From positions 40,415 through 104,414 of the forward strand of contig NZ_JAPZTZ010000021.1 in the NCBI RefSeq assembly GCF_027532945.1: DNA of 64,000 bases. Reading direction: 5' to 3'. Source of the stretch: Phreatobacter sp. Its GTDB lineage: Bacteria; Pseudomonadota; Alphaproteobacteria; Rhizobiales; Phreatobacteraceae. Position 1 is the first letter of the stretch, and each line of letters begins with the position of its first letter. Both the position numbers and the translations under genes were made by a program. The notes below the pieces were generated by a model. It searched no databases and was not told the origin of the DNA. It worked only from the letters and a program-made list of their open reading frames with translations. Positions 21,461-30,782 of this stretch are shown one piece after another.

Positions 21461-22177
21461 TCAGGCGGTGACGAGGGTGCAGCGGGCCTCGCCGGCCAGC
21501 ACCGAAGCCACGGCGCCGGGGGCGTCGAGGGAGAAGACGATTATCGGAAGTCGGTTCTCCCGGGCAAGCGCGAAGGCGGCGGTATCCATGACCTTGAGGT
21601 CGCGGGCGATCGCCTCGTCGGCGGTCAGCGCATCATAGCGCACCGCCGAGGCGTCCTTCTTGGGGTCCGCCGAATAAATGCCGTCGACATTGGTGCCCTT
21701 GAGCACGACGTCGCAGCCGAGCTCGACCGCCCGCATGGTGGCGGTCGTGTCGGTCGTCAGAAGCGGCACTCCGATACCGCCGCCGAGGACGAGGATGCGT
21801 CCCGCGGCGATGTGGGCCAGCGCGTGGCGCACCGTGTAGACGTCAAGCGCCTCCGGCACCGGCTCGGCCGACATCGCGACCGCCGGATGACCGAGGGCGT
21901 TGATCTGGCCGGCCAGCGCGATGGCGTTCATGACCGTCGCCAGTCGCCCGATGGCATCGGCATCGACGCGGCCGAGGCCGATCCCGGCAATCTGCTTGCC
22001 GCGGAAGATGTTGCCGCCACCGACCACCACGACGATTTCAGTGCCGGCCTTCGCCGCGGCGATGAGGTCCTCGGCCACGGCACGGACGGTCTTCGGATCG
22101 AAGCCGAATTCCTGGTCCCCTGCGAGCGCCTCGCCGGACACCTTGACCAGCGCGCGCCTGTAGCCTCGGCCGGCCAT
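21461..22177 (-). CDS. pyrH: Uridylate kinase PyrH
   Basis: PyrH phosphorylates UMP to UDP and is regulated in bacteria by GTP and UTP. The ATG at 22177 gives 238 residues starting [18 protein letters not shown]. Amino-acid-kinase motifs [11 protein letters not shown], the TDTTATMRA loop and [16 protein letters not shown] are intact. It is the first gene of the long reverse cluster. Its usual upstream partners rpsB-tsf are separated from it by two forward genes. Confidence 0.97.
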   Translation of the reverse strand: MAGRGYRRALVKVSGEALAGDQEFGFDPKTVRAVAEDLIAAAKAGTEIVVVVGGGNIFRGKQIAGIGLGRVDADAIGRLATVMNAIALAGQINALGHPAVAMSAEPVPEALDVYTVRHALAHIAAGRILVLGGGIGVPLLTTDTTATMRAVELGCDVVLKGTNVDGIYSADPKKDASAVRYDALTADEAIARDLKVMDTAAFALARENRLPIIVFSLDAPGAVASVLAGEARCTLVTA

Positions 22178-22362
22178 GGCGTCCTCCCGATTCGTAGGGC
22201 CCCGCGGGGGCATTGCGGCAGCCCGTTTAGCGCAATGTCCCGCCTGCGCAAATGGGCGCGCCCGCTGGAACCGCCAATGTCCCCTGCCCGTCCCCTCCAA
22301 TGGCCGATCTTGGCATAGTGCAGATACACGACATAGGCTTCCGATCCGCCGAGGAGGCCTGC

Positions 22363-23097
22363 ATGCCCAAGACCCCCGCCACCGTCGCCATCATCGGAGC
22401 GGGCGACCATATTGGCGCCGCCATTGCCCGACGTTTCGCCGCCGGCGGATACACCGTCGTCCTCGGCCGTCGCAACGGCGACAGGCTCGCGCCCCTCGTC
22501 GAGGAGATCACGACGGCCGGAGGGCGGGCCATCGGCCACGCGCTCGATGCGCGGCGCGAGGACGAGGTCGCGGCCTTCCTCGACGCGGCCGATGCCGAGG
22601 CGCCGCTGGCCGCCTGCATCTTCAATGTCGGCGGCAATGTCCGCTTCCCCATCCGCGACACGACCGAACGGGTCTTCCGCAAGGTCTGGGAGATGGCCTG
22701 CTATGCCGGATTCCTCACGGGGCGAGAGGCGGCGCGCATCATGGTGCCACGCGGCGCCGGCTCGATCTTCTTCACCGGCGCAACGGCCAGCCTGCGCGGC
22801 GGATCGGGATTTGCCGCCTTCGCCAGCGCCAAGGCGGGCCTGAGGGCCGTGGCGCAGAGCATGGCGCGGGAACTCGGGCCGCAGAACATCCACGTTGCCC
22901 ATCTCGTCATCGACGCCGGGGTCGACACTGCCTTCGTCCGCGAACTGAGGCGCCAGCGCACAGGCTCCGACGAGGTCGCCCCGGACGAGCTGATGAACCC
23001 GGCCTCCATCGCCGAGACCTATTGGCAACTCCACGCCCAGCCGCGCGATGCGTGGACCCACGAACTCGACATTCGGCCCTACAGGGAGACATGGTGA
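22363..23097 (+). CDS. SDR-family protein lacking catalytic Ser and Tyr
   Basis: This 244-residue protein has the short-chain dehydrogenase/reductase fold, but the active site is changed. In the SxxxxxxxxxxxxYxxxK pattern, Lys157 is kept while the Tyr position is Phe153 and the Ser position is Ala140. The nucleotide-binding loop reads GAGDHIG instead of GxxxGIG, with His in place of a conserved Gly. The start at 22363 is set by GAGGAGG eight bases upstream. It overlaps the next gene by TGATG, so the two proteins are made together. It may bind a cofactor without classical reduction, or act as a regulatory partner. Fold is clear; function unknown. Confidence 0.8.
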   Translation: MPKTPATVAIIGAGDHIGAAIARRFAAGGYTVVLGRRNGDRLAPLVEEITTAGGRAIGHALDARREDEVAAFLDAADAEAPLAACIFNVGGNVRFPIRDTTERVFRKVWEMACYAGFLTGREAARIMVPRGAGSIFFTGATASLRGGSGFAAFASAKAGLRAVAQSMARELGPQNIHVAHLVIDAGVDTAFVRELRRQRTGSDEVAPDELMNPASIAETYWQLHAQPRDAWTHELDIRPYRETW

Positions 23098-23741
23098 TGC
23101 AGCCCATGACACAGGACGACGTGACGATGCCCCTGAGCGGACCGAAGGTCGTCGAGTTCCATTTCGATTTCGGCAGCCCGAATGCCTATTTCGCCCACAA
23201 GGTCCTGCCCGGGATCGTAGCGCGGACGGGGGGCAGCATCCGCTATGTGCCGGTGCTGCTGGGCGGCATCTTCAAAGCGACCAACAACCGTTCGCCCTTC
23301 GAGGCCTTTTCGGGGGTCAAGAACAAGCTCGCCTATGAGCGGCTGGAAATCGCCCGCTTCATCGCCAAGCACAAGCTCAACCGCTTCACGATGAACCCGT
23401 TCTTTCCCGTCAACACGCTGCTGCTGATGCGCGGCGCGGTCGCCATGGAGAAGGAGGGGCGGCTCGCCCCTTACGTCGAGGCGGGCTTCCACCACATGTG
23501 GGAGGAGCCGAAGAAGATGGATGACCCGGCAGTGTTCAAGGCGGCGATGGACGCGTCGGGTTTCGACGGTGCAGCCATCCTGGAAGCGACACAGGCCGCC
23601 GACGTGAAGGCGGGCCTCATGGCAAATACCGAGGCGTCGGTCGGCCGCGGCAGCTTTGGTGCGCCGACCTTCTTCGTCGGGCGCGAGATCTTTTTCGGCA
23701 AGGACCGGCTGCGCGACGTCGAGGACGCCCTCGCCGCCTGA
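23097..23741 (+). CDS. 2-hydroxychromene-2-carboxylate isomerase-like (DsbA-fold, kappa-GST-type) protein
   Basis: The 214-residue protein belongs to the HCCA isomerase/kappa-class GST group. The thioredoxin-fold N-terminus has FDFGSPNAYF with the glutathione-contacting Ser27 in place of the DsbA CxxC, and a C-terminal block SVGRGSFGAPTFFVGREIFFG typical of the family. HCCA isomerase acts in naphthalene degradation, but no other aromatic genes are near, so the real substrate is open. The ATG at 23097 overlaps the SDR stop by one base; in-frame ATGs at 23091 and 23106 are alternatives. A bidirectional terminator follows. Confidence 0.85.
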   Translation: MQPMTQDDVTMPLSGPKVVEFHFDFGSPNAYFAHKVLPGIVARTGGSIRYVPVLLGGIFKATNNRSPFEAFSGVKNKLAYERLEIARFIAKHKLNRFTMNPFFPVNTLLLMRGAVAMEKEGRLAPYVEAGFHHMWEEPKKMDDPAVFKAAMDASGFDGAAILEATQAADVKAGLMANTEASVGRGSFGAPTFFVGREIFFGKDRLRDVEDALAA

Positions 23742-23754
23742 CCGCACGTAACAA

Positions 23755-23780
23755 AAAGGGGCGGTCGCCCGCCCCTTTTC
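23755..23780. terminator. Bidirectional rho-independent terminator between convergent genes
   Basis: An 11-bp perfect stem (AAAAGGGGCGG and its complement) closes the tetraloop TCGC and is flanked by A and T runs. It lies between the isomerase-like gene and tsf, which converge, and can serve both. Confidence 0.9.
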
Positions 23781-23802
23781 AAAATCCCTGTGACGGAAGG
23801 CC

Positions 23803-24726
23803 TCAGGCCTTGATACCGGCCTGGGCGGCGACCTCGGCGGCGAAGTCGTTCTCCGCCTTCTCGATGCCCTCGCCGAGCGCGAAGCGGGTGAAGGCCGTCA
23901 GCTTGATCGGCGCGCCGACCTTGCCCTCGGCCTCCTTGACGGCCTGGGCAACGGTCTTGCCGCCGTCATGGATGTAGAGCTGGTCGAGGAGGCAGACCTC
24001 CTTGGCGTAGGTCTTGATGCCCGACTCGACGATCTTGGCGATGACGTTCTCGGGCTTGCCGGCGTTCTTCTCGGCGAGGATCGCCTTCTCACGGGCAACG
24101 ACGGCCGGATCGAGGCCGGCAGCGTCGAGGGCGAGCGGGCTCGCGGCGGCGACATGCATCGCCACCATGCGGCCGAGAGCGGCGAGCTCGGCCTTGTCGC
24201 CGGTCGACTCGAGCGCCACCAGCACGCCGATCTTGCCGAGGCCCGGATCGATGGCGTTGTGGACGTAGCTGCCGACGACGCCGTCGGTCACCGACAGCAC
24301 CGAGGCGCGACGCAGTGACTGGTTCTCACCGATCGTGGCGATCGACGACGCGATGGCATCTGCCACCGTGCCGCCGGAGGTGGCGGGCGCGGCGAGGATC
24401 GCGTCGACATTGTCGCCGGTCTTCAGCGCCACATGGGCGATGAGCTTCACCAGGCCCTGGAAGTGGTCGTTGCGGGCAACGAAGTCGGTCTCCGAGTTGA
24501 CCTCGACCACGGCGGCCTTGGTGCCCTCGGTGAAGATGCCGACGAGGCCCTCAGCGGCGACGCGGCCGGCCTTCTTGGCGGCCTTGGAGAGGCCCTTCTT
24601 GCGCAGCAGGTCGACGGCCGCCTCGATGTCGCCGTTGGTCTCGTTCAGGGCCGACTTGCAGTCCATCATGCCTGCGCCGGTCATCTCGCGCAGTTCCTTG
24701 ACCATCTGGGCGGTGATGTTCGCCAT
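23803..24726 (-). CDS. tsf: Elongation factor Ts
   Basis: EF-Ts exchanges GDP for GTP on EF-Tu. The 307-residue protein has the N-terminal UBA-like domain with [19 protein letters not shown], and the [12 protein letters not shown] motif of the core domain that contacts EF-Tu. Length is standard for alphaproteobacteria. It is cotranscribed with rpsB 128 bases upstream; that gap holds two hairpins. Confidence 0.97.
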   Translation of the reverse strand: MANITAQMVKELREMTGAGMMDCKSALNETNGDIEAAVDLLRKKGLSKAAKKAGRVAAEGLVGIFTEGTKAAVVEVNSETDFVARNDHFQGLVKLIAHVALKTGDNVDAILAAPATSGGTVADAIASSIATIGENQSLRRASVLSVTDGVVGSYVHNAIDPGLGKIGVLVALESTGDKAELAALGRMVAMHVAAASPLALDAAGLDPAVVAREKAILAEKNAGKPENVIAKIVESGIKTYAKEVCLLDQLYIHDGGKTVAQAVKEAEGKVGAPIKLTAFTRFALGEGIEKAENDFAAEVAAQAGIKA

Positions 24727-24761
24727 GGGTCCGTCCTCGAATTGAAAGTGGGGATGGGAAA

Positions 24762-24789
24762 CGGCCGGTCCGCGGGAGCGAACCGGCCG
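24762..24789 (-). other. Hairpin in the tsf leader
   Basis: An 8-bp perfect stem (CGGCCGGT and ACCGGCCG) with a 12-base loop sits 36-63 bases upstream of the tsf ATG. No T run follows on the reverse strand. It may be an mRNA leader structure or help processing of the rpsB-tsf transcript. Confidence 0.4.
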
Positions 24790-24807
24790 GAACTCAAAAA
24801 CCGATCC

Positions 24808-24836
24808 CTGCCGGACACGTCTTTCGTGTCAGGCAG
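24808..24836 (-). terminator. Hairpin with T run after rpsB, possible partial terminator
   Basis: CTGCCGGACACG and CGTGTCAGGCAG form a 12-position stem with one mismatch and a 5-base loop. On the reverse strand a run of five T lies about seven bases beyond. It could attenuate read-through from rpsB into tsf. Confidence 0.5.
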
Positions 24837-24854
24837 ATGACGCGGGGTGGCCGA

Positions 24855-25853
<999 letters not shown>

Positions 25854-26021
25854 AAGTCTTCTCCGGTTGTGCCTCCGCGGACAATGGCCGACCCCGATGG
25901 GGATCCGTCACCACCGGAGCGGCAAAGGACAATCGTCCTCAGCCGCGGGTCCGCGTGTGGAATGGGCGGGGCACTACACGATCAGACGGGCGAGCGCAAG
26001 CCGCGGCGGGGTTCGCCAGGC

Positions 26022-26672
26022 TCAGGCGACGAGCCGCGCAACCTCGCCCGCCAGCTCCTGCGGCCGCGCGCACAGCACGCTTGCGCCGGCCTCCGTCAGC
26101 TCCTCCGCCCCACCATAGCCCCAGGTAACCCCGATGGAGGCCATAGCGTGCCGGCGGGCGGCGAGGATGTCGTGCTTGCGGTCGCCGATCATCACGCTGC
26201 GGGCGGGATCGACGCCGCGCTCGGCGATGATCTTGGCGATGATGTCCGCCTTGTCGTCGAGGCTGCCGTCCAGCGCCGCCCCATAGATACCGTCGAAGAA
26301 GCCGGCGAGGCCGAAGCGTTCGAGGATCGGCACGGCGTAAGGCTCGGGCTTGGCGGTGCAGACGAACATGCGGTCCGCGTGGTCGCGGAGGGTCGCCAGT
26401 GCCTCGACCATGCCGTCATAGACGGTGAGGTCATACATGCCGCCGGCGCCATAGTGGACGCGGTAGCGCGCGACCGCCGCTTCCGGATCCGCGCCCTCCC
26501 CCATCACCCGCGGGAAGGACAGGCGCAGGGCCGGGCCGATGATCCAGCCAAGGCTGTCGAAAGGCGGTGGCTCATGGCCGAGATCGACCAGCGCCTTGCG
26601 GAAGGAGCCGATGATCCCCGGTGCGGGATCGGTCATGGTGCCGTCGAGGTCGATGAGCAGGGTCGGGCGCAT
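26022..26672 (-). CDS. HAD-family hydrolase, phosphoglycolate phosphatase-like
   Basis: The 216-residue protein has all HAD motifs: Asp8 and Asp10 in LIDLDGTMTD (nucleophile and acid), VCTAKPE (motif II Thr), the motif III lysine in DDKADII, and MIGDRKHDILAA (motif IV). The helical cap type and length match Gph/pyrophosphatase PpaX-like enzymes. Substrate is probably a small phosphomonoester such as 2-phosphoglycolate or a 5'-nucleotide, but this cannot be read from the sequence. It diverges from the MOSC gene. Confidence 0.88.
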   Translation of the reverse strand: MRPTLLIDLDGTMTDPAPGIIGSFRKALVDLGHEPPPFDSLGWIIGPALRLSFPRVMGEGADPEAAVARYRVHYGAGGMYDLTVYDGMVEALATLRDHADRMFVCTAKPEPYAVPILERFGLAGFFDGIYGAALDGSLDDKADIIAKIIAERGVDPARSVMIGDRKHDILAARRHAMASIGVTWGYGGAEELTEAGASVLCARPQELAGEVARLVA

Positions 26673-26794
26673 CCGGCCGTCCTAGGGCGTGGCGTCGCTC
26701 CCGTCCACGTCTGCCAGCGCAGATGCGCCGCGCAGGTCGCCGGCCGTGACAGGCTGCCCCGCCTCCGGCAGAAGGGCGGCAAGGGAGGACGCCC

Positions 26795-27331
26795 ATGGCC
26801 CGCGTGATCTCGGTCAGCCTCGACCGTCGCCACCGCTTCTCCAAGGAAACGACGGAGCGCATTCGCCTCATCGCCGGCGAAGGGGTCGAGGGGGACGCCC
26901 ATCGCGGTGTCACGGTGAAGCACCGCTCCCGCGCCCGCTTCAACCCGACCCTGCCCAATCTCCGCCAGGTCCACCTCATCCACGCCGAGCTCTTCGATGA
27001 ACTGGCCGCCAAAGGCTTCACCGTCCGCCCCGGCGAACTTGGCGAGAACGTCACAACATCAGGCATCGACCTTCTCGGCCTGCCGACCGGCGCGCACCTC
27101 GCCATCGGCGGCGCGTTGATCGAACTGACCGGCCTGCGCAATCCCTGCATCCAGATGGACCGCTTCCAGGACGGCCTGATGCAGGCGACCCTCGACCGCG
27201 ACAGCGAGGGCAACCTCATCCGCAAGGCCGGGGTCATGGGTATCGTGCTGGAGGGCGGCGACATCACGGTCGGCGATGCCATCGTCGTGACGCTGCCCGA
27301 GGGACCGCATCGCCCGCTGGAAAAGGTCTGA
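26795..27331 (+). CDS. MOSC domain-containing protein
   Basis: MOSC domains are beta-barrel sulfur/molybdopterin carriers found in Moco sulfurase and in YiiM/YuaD-type proteins. The 178-residue protein is a stand-alone MOSC domain: GEGVEGDAHRG near the N-terminus, GELGENVTTSGIDL, then LTGLRNPCIQMDRF with the conserved Cys (NPC) expected to carry sulfur. Stand-alone MOSC proteins detoxify N-hydroxylated compounds or handle Moco; the exact role here is unknown. It ends 5 bases before the convergent ynfA stop. Confidence 0.9.
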   Translation: MARVISVSLDRRHRFSKETTERIRLIAGEGVEGDAHRGVTVKHRSRARFNPTLPNLRQVHLIHAELFDELAAKGFTVRPGELGENVTTSGIDLLGLPTGAHLAIGGALIELTGLRNPCIQMDRFQDGLMQATLDRDSEGNLIRKAGVMGIVLEGGDITVGDAIVVTLPEGPHRPLEKV

Positions 27332-27336
27332 CCCCG

Positions 27337-27672
27337 TCAGTCCCGCGGTCCAAGAAGGATCACCGCCGCGCCCACGAGGCAAATGGCGGCGCCCGTCACG
27401 TCCCAGCGGTCGGGCCGCTGGCCTTCGACCAGCCAGAGCCAGGCGAGCGAGGCGGCGATGTAGATGCCGCCATAGGTGGCATAGGCTCGGCCGGCGGCGC
27501 TCGCCTCGGCCAGCGTCAGCAGCCAGGCGAAGAGCGCCAGCGCGGCGAGCCCCGGTATGAGCCAGACGACCGGCCGTCCCAGCCGCACCACCGACCAGAC
27601 GGCGAAGCAACCGGCAATTTCGGCCACGGCGGCAAGGGCGAACACGAGGGGCGAAGCGAGGATCGTCGGCAT
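27337..27672 (-). CDS. ynfA: YnfA/UPF0060 small inner-membrane protein
   Basis: The 111-residue protein is almost wholly four hydrophobic helices with the YnfA pattern: [10 protein letters not shown] in helix 1 and [23 protein letters not shown] in helix 3 (given as family marker), then [20 protein letters not shown]. The family is related to small multidrug resistance (SMR) transporters, and E. coli YnfA has been linked to efflux. It converges with the MOSC gene and diverges from the SDR gene. Substrate unknown. Confidence 0.93.
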   Translation of the reverse strand: MPTILASPLVFALAAVAEIAGCFAVWSVVRLGRPVVWLIPGLAALALFAWLLTLAEASAAGRAYATYGGIYIAASLAWLWLVEGQRPDRWDVTGAAICLVGAAVILLGPRD

Positions 27673-27699
27673 GGGCTCACCCTGCCACGGCCTCCGCCT

Positions 27700-27719
27700 G
27701 CGCGCGAGGGATCGCGCGC
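27700..27719. other. GC-rich hairpin with GGGA (GNRA-type) loop
   Basis: A perfect 8-bp stem (GCGCGCGA and TCGCGCGC) closes the tetraloop GGGA in the 126-base divergent gap between ynfA and the SDR gene. As DNA it is also a palindrome and could be an operator. No further signal is evident in the gap apart from the strong AAGGAG before the SDR start. Confidence 0.35.
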
Positions 27720-27798
27720 CTCCCCCGCAGTCCTGCCCCTTCCCCGCAGTGGCGCCGGTGATCTAGAACCCGGGGACAGCTGAACGAAGGAGATCATC

Positions 27799-28590
27799 AT
27801 GGGCGCACTTGACGGCAAGGTCGCGATCATCACCGGCGCCGGACGCGGCATCGGCAAGGCCATTGCCCAGCGCTTCGCCGCCGAGGGCGCGAGCGTGGTG
27901 CTCTCCGACATCGACGCGGCCATGGGTGCGGCCACCACTGCCGAGATCGCCAGGACCGGCAAGGCCGCCTTCGTTCAGGCCGATGTCGGCGATGCCGCCT
28001 CGGTGGCGAACCTCATCGAGGGCGCCCGCAAGGCCTTTGGCGGCGACATTGACGTGCTGATCAACAATGCCGGCATCGTCCATTCCGCCGAGTTCCTCGA
28101 CCTCGCCGAGGCCGATTTCGACAAGGTACTGCGGGTGAACCTGAAGGGTTCCTTCCTCGTCGGACAGGCGGTGGCGAAGCGCATGGTCGAGCAGGTGAAG
28201 GCCGGCAAGGCGCCGGGCGCCATTGTCAACATGAGCTCGGTCAATGCCCGGCTCGCCATCATCAACCAGATCCCCTACTGCGTCTCGAAGGGCGGCGTCA
28301 GCCAGCTCACCAATGTCATGGCGCTGGGCCTCTCCGAGCACGGCATCCGCGTCAACGCCATCGGACCGGGCTCCATCGCGACCGAGATGCTGGCCAGCGT
28401 CAACACCGACAAGGCCGCCCGCCACCGGCTGTTCTCTCGCACGCCGCTGCGCCGCCTTGGCGATCCCGACGAGATCGCCAAGGTCGCGGTGTTCCTCGCC
28501 TCGGACGCGTCGAGCTACATCACCGGCCAGACCATCTATGCCGATGGCGGCCGGCTCGGCCTCAACTACACGGTGCCGGTGCAGGATTGA
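27799..28590 (+). CDS. Short-chain dehydrogenase/reductase (classical SDR)
   Basis: The 263-residue enzyme has a complete SDR active site: cofactor loop GAGRGIG at 14-20, NNAG, the NMSSVNARL serine segment, and YCVSK with catalytic Tyr and Lys. The Asp after the second beta strand (LSDIDAA) suggests NAD(H) preference. The C-terminal YADGGRLGLNY block is typical of 3-oxoacyl-ACP reductase/glucose dehydrogenase-like members. The substrate is unknown. AAGGAG lies 8 bases before the ATG. Its stop overlaps the start of the Rsm22 gene, so they may be cotranslated. Confidence 0.93.
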   Translation: MGALDGKVAIITGAGRGIGKAIAQRFAAEGASVVLSDIDAAMGAATTAEIARTGKAAFVQADVGDAASVANLIEGARKAFGGDIDVLINNAGIVHSAEFLDLAEADFDKVLRVNLKGSFLVGQAVAKRMVEQVKAGKAPGAIVNMSSVNARLAIINQIPYCVSKGGVSQLTNVMALGLSEHGIRVNAIGPGSIATEMLASVNTDKAARHRLFSRTPLRRLGDPDEIAKVAVFLASDASSYITGQTIYADGGRLGLNYTVPVQD

Positions 28591-29567
28591 GCCCGGCCCT
28601 CCCGCCAGCCCTGCGCGCCGCCCTCGAGGATCTCGCCGGGCGTTTTCCCGGCCGTGACCTCGCGGCGGCAAGCCGGCGGCTGACGGAGGACTACAAGGCC
28701 GGGCGGGGCTCGCGCCTGCCCTCGCCCGTCGATGTCGCGGCCTATGCCACGGCACGGATGCCGGCGACCTACGCGGCCTGCGCCAGCGCCCTCGCGCAGG
28801 CGCGCGAGCGGACCGACGCGATGCCACACACGCTTCTCGACATCGGCTGCGGGCCCGGCACCGCCGCCTGGGCCGTGACCGAAGCCTTTCCGGAGCTCGG
28901 CGCCGTCACGCTGATCGACGCCCATCCCGGCATGATTGCGCTCGGCCGCGACCTCGCCCGCTCGGGCCCTCCTGCCCTCGTGGCCGCGGATTGGCGCCGG
29001 GGCGGCTTCGCAGACGTCACCGCCGCGGCCGATATCGTCATCGCGAGCTATGCCCTGAACGAGGTCATCCCCGCCGAGGCGGCGAGGACCGCGGCGCGCC
29101 TCTATGGCCTCGCCGGCCAGCTTCTCGTGCTTGTCGAGCCCGGGACGCCGAACGGGTTCGCCGGCCTCGCGGCGGCCCGGTCGGCGCTGGTGAGCGCCGG
29201 TGCCCGCATCGCCGCCCCCTGCCCCGGCGAAAGCACGTGCCCGGCCATCGCGCCGGACTGGTGCCATTTCTCGGTGCGGCTACCGCGGCTTCGCGCCCAC
29301 AAGGCGGCCAAGGGCGCCGATGTGCCCTTCGAGGACGAGCCATTCAGCTATCTCGTCGTGGCGAAACCCGGCGTCGCCGTCACGCCGGCCGGGGCACGGA
29401 TCCTGCGGCCACCGCGCACCGGCAAGGCCGGGACCGACTTCGCTCTCTGCACGCCTCGTGGCGCGCTTGGCACAACCGTGCCGAGCCGTGACCGCGAAAC
29501 CCACCGCTTGACGCGAAGGCTCGGCTGGGGCGATGCCTTTCCGCTCAGCCCGGAGGATCAGCCATGA
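28587..29567 (+). CDS. Rsm22/METTL17-family ribosome-associated methyltransferase-like protein
   Basis: The protein has 326 residues from a TTG at 28587 that overlaps the SDR stop (TTGA); no upstream ATG is possible and the conserved N-terminus needs this start. The SAM-binding motif LLDIGCGPGTAAW is at about 86-98. Four cysteines, Cys212, Cys218, Cys226 (in DWCHF) and Cys288, are spaced 6, 8 and 62. This mirrors the cysteines that hold a [4Fe-4S] cluster in human METTL17, the mitochondrial small-subunit assembly factor. I infer an Fe-S protein acting on 30S biogenesis. The family was first annotated as an rRNA methyltransferase; activity is uncertain. Confidence 0.88.
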   Translation: MSPALPPALRAALEDLAGRFPGRDLAAASRRLTEDYKAGRGSRLPSPVDVAAYATARMPATYAACASALAQARERTDAMPHTLLDIGCGPGTAAWAVTEAFPELGAVTLIDAHPGMIALGRDLARSGPPALVAADWRRGGFADVTAAADIVIASYALNEVIPAEAARTAARLYGLAGQLLVLVEPGTPNGFAGLAAARSALVSAGARIAAPCPGESTCPAIAPDWCHFSVRLPRLRAHKAAKGADVPFEDEPFSYLVVAKPGVAVTPAGARILRPPRTGKAGTDFALCTPRGALGTTVPSRDRETHRLTRRLGWGDAFPLSPEDQP

Positions 29568-29806
29568 CCCGCCTGCTCGCCGCCTTTGTCATCGCCGCAT
29601 GCGCCAGTTCTCCTTCTGCTGCCCAGAACGAGAACCTCTCCTTCTCGCAGCGGATGAGCATCTACCGCGCCTGCAAGCCCGACCTCGACGCCAAGTGCCC
29701 CAATGCGGGCACCGATTCGGCGCGCGTCTCGGCCTGCCTGCGTACCAACCAGTCACAGCTGTCGGACGGCTGCGTCACCGCCATCCGCCAGGCCGGCGTG
29801 CGCTGA
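29564..29806 (+). CDS. Small secreted Cys-rich-repeat protein
   Basis: The 80-residue precursor has a Sec signal peptide (MTRLLAAFVIAACASSPSAA, cleavage after AA at about 20). The mature 60 residues contain four cysteines in a YRACKPDLDAKCPN...VSACLRTNQSQLSDGC arrangement, resembling the eukaryotic Golgi GLG1-type cysteine-rich repeat also found in small alphaproteobacterial periplasmic proteins. Its ATG overlaps the Rsm22 stop (ATGA), so it is coupled to that gene. Function unknown; probably periplasmic with two disulfides. Confidence 0.8.
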   Translation: MTRLLAAFVIAACASSPSAAQNENLSFSQRMSIYRACKPDLDAKCPNAGTDSARVSACLRTNQSQLSDGCVTAIRQAGVR

Positions 29807-29888
29807 GCCCGACAGCCCAGACCTGCAAGGCCGCCGATTGACCCATCGCCGCTCCCCGTCCCAATAGCGGGACACCGGGAGGGGACCG

Positions 29889-30782
29889 ATGCTCGTCATG
29901 CCCTGGCTCTGGGCGGTCTTCACCGTCATCGCCGCCGCCGCGCAGACCGCGCGCAACGCCATGCAGCGCAGCCTGACCGAGCGGCTCGGCACGATCGGGG
30001 CCACCCATGTGCGCTTTCTCTATGGCCTGCCCTTCGCCATAGTCTTCCTTGGCCTTGTCCACGCCACCGTCCCGGCCCCGGCGCCGTCCATCTCCGGCAC
30101 CTTCCTGGCATGGACCCTGTTCGGCGCCCTCTCCCAAATCGGCGCGACCGCGCTGATGCTGGCCGCGATGCGCGAGCGGTCCTTCGTCGTCACCACCGCC
30201 TACACCAAGACCGAGCCGGTCCTCGTGGCCCTGTTCGGCGTTGTGCTGCTCGGCGACCACCTCAGTCTCACCGCCTGGCTCGCCATCCTCGTCGCCACAT
30301 CGGGCATCCTGCTGATGTCGTGGAAGCCCGGGACGCAGCAGTCGCTGCGCCCGGCCCTCCTCGGCCTCGTATCGGCGGCGCTGTTCGGCATGGCGGCGGT
30401 GGGCTTTCGCGGCGGCATCCGCACGCTCGACACGCCGAGCTTCGTCATGGCCGCGACGACGACGCTCGCTGTCGGCCTCGCCCTGCAGACGGCGGTGCTG
30501 ACCGCCTATCTGGCGGTGGCGGACCGCGCCGGCCTCCTCGCGATCCTGAAGGCCTGGCGGCCGTCGCTGGTCGCCGGCTTCCTCGGCGCCTTCGCCTCGC
30601 AGTTCTGGTTCCTCGCCTTCGCGCTGGAGACGGTGGCGAAGGTCCGCACCCTCGCGCTGGTCGAGGTGATCTTCGCCGGCCTGGTCTCGGGCGCGATCAT
30701 CAAGCAGGCGACCAGTCCGCGCGACGGCCTCGCCATCGCGCTCATCGTCGTGGGCGTCGCGATCCTGCTCAGCTTCGGCTGA
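29889..30782 (+). CDS. EamA/DMT-family transporter
   Basis: The 297-residue protein has ten predicted membrane helices in two EamA halves, each ending in a segment such as AYTKTEPVLVALFGVVLLGD (first half) and VRTLALVEVIFAGLVSG (second half). Members export amino acids, nucleobases or other metabolites; the substrate here is unknown. Its last 14 bases overlap the 3' end of purK on the other strand. Confidence 0.9.
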   Translation: MLVMPWLWAVFTVIAAAAQTARNAMQRSLTERLGTIGATHVRFLYGLPFAIVFLGLVHATVPAPAPSISGTFLAWTLFGALSQIGATALMLAAMRERSFVVTTAYTKTEPVLVALFGVVLLGDHLSLTAWLAILVATSGILLMSWKPGTQQSLRPALLGLVSAALFGMAAVGFRGGIRTLDTPSFVMAATTTLAVGLALQTAVLTAYLAVADRAGLLAILKAWRPSLVAGFLGAFASQFWFLAFALETVAKVRTLALVEVIFAGLVSGAIIKQATSPRDGLAIALIVVGVAILLSFG

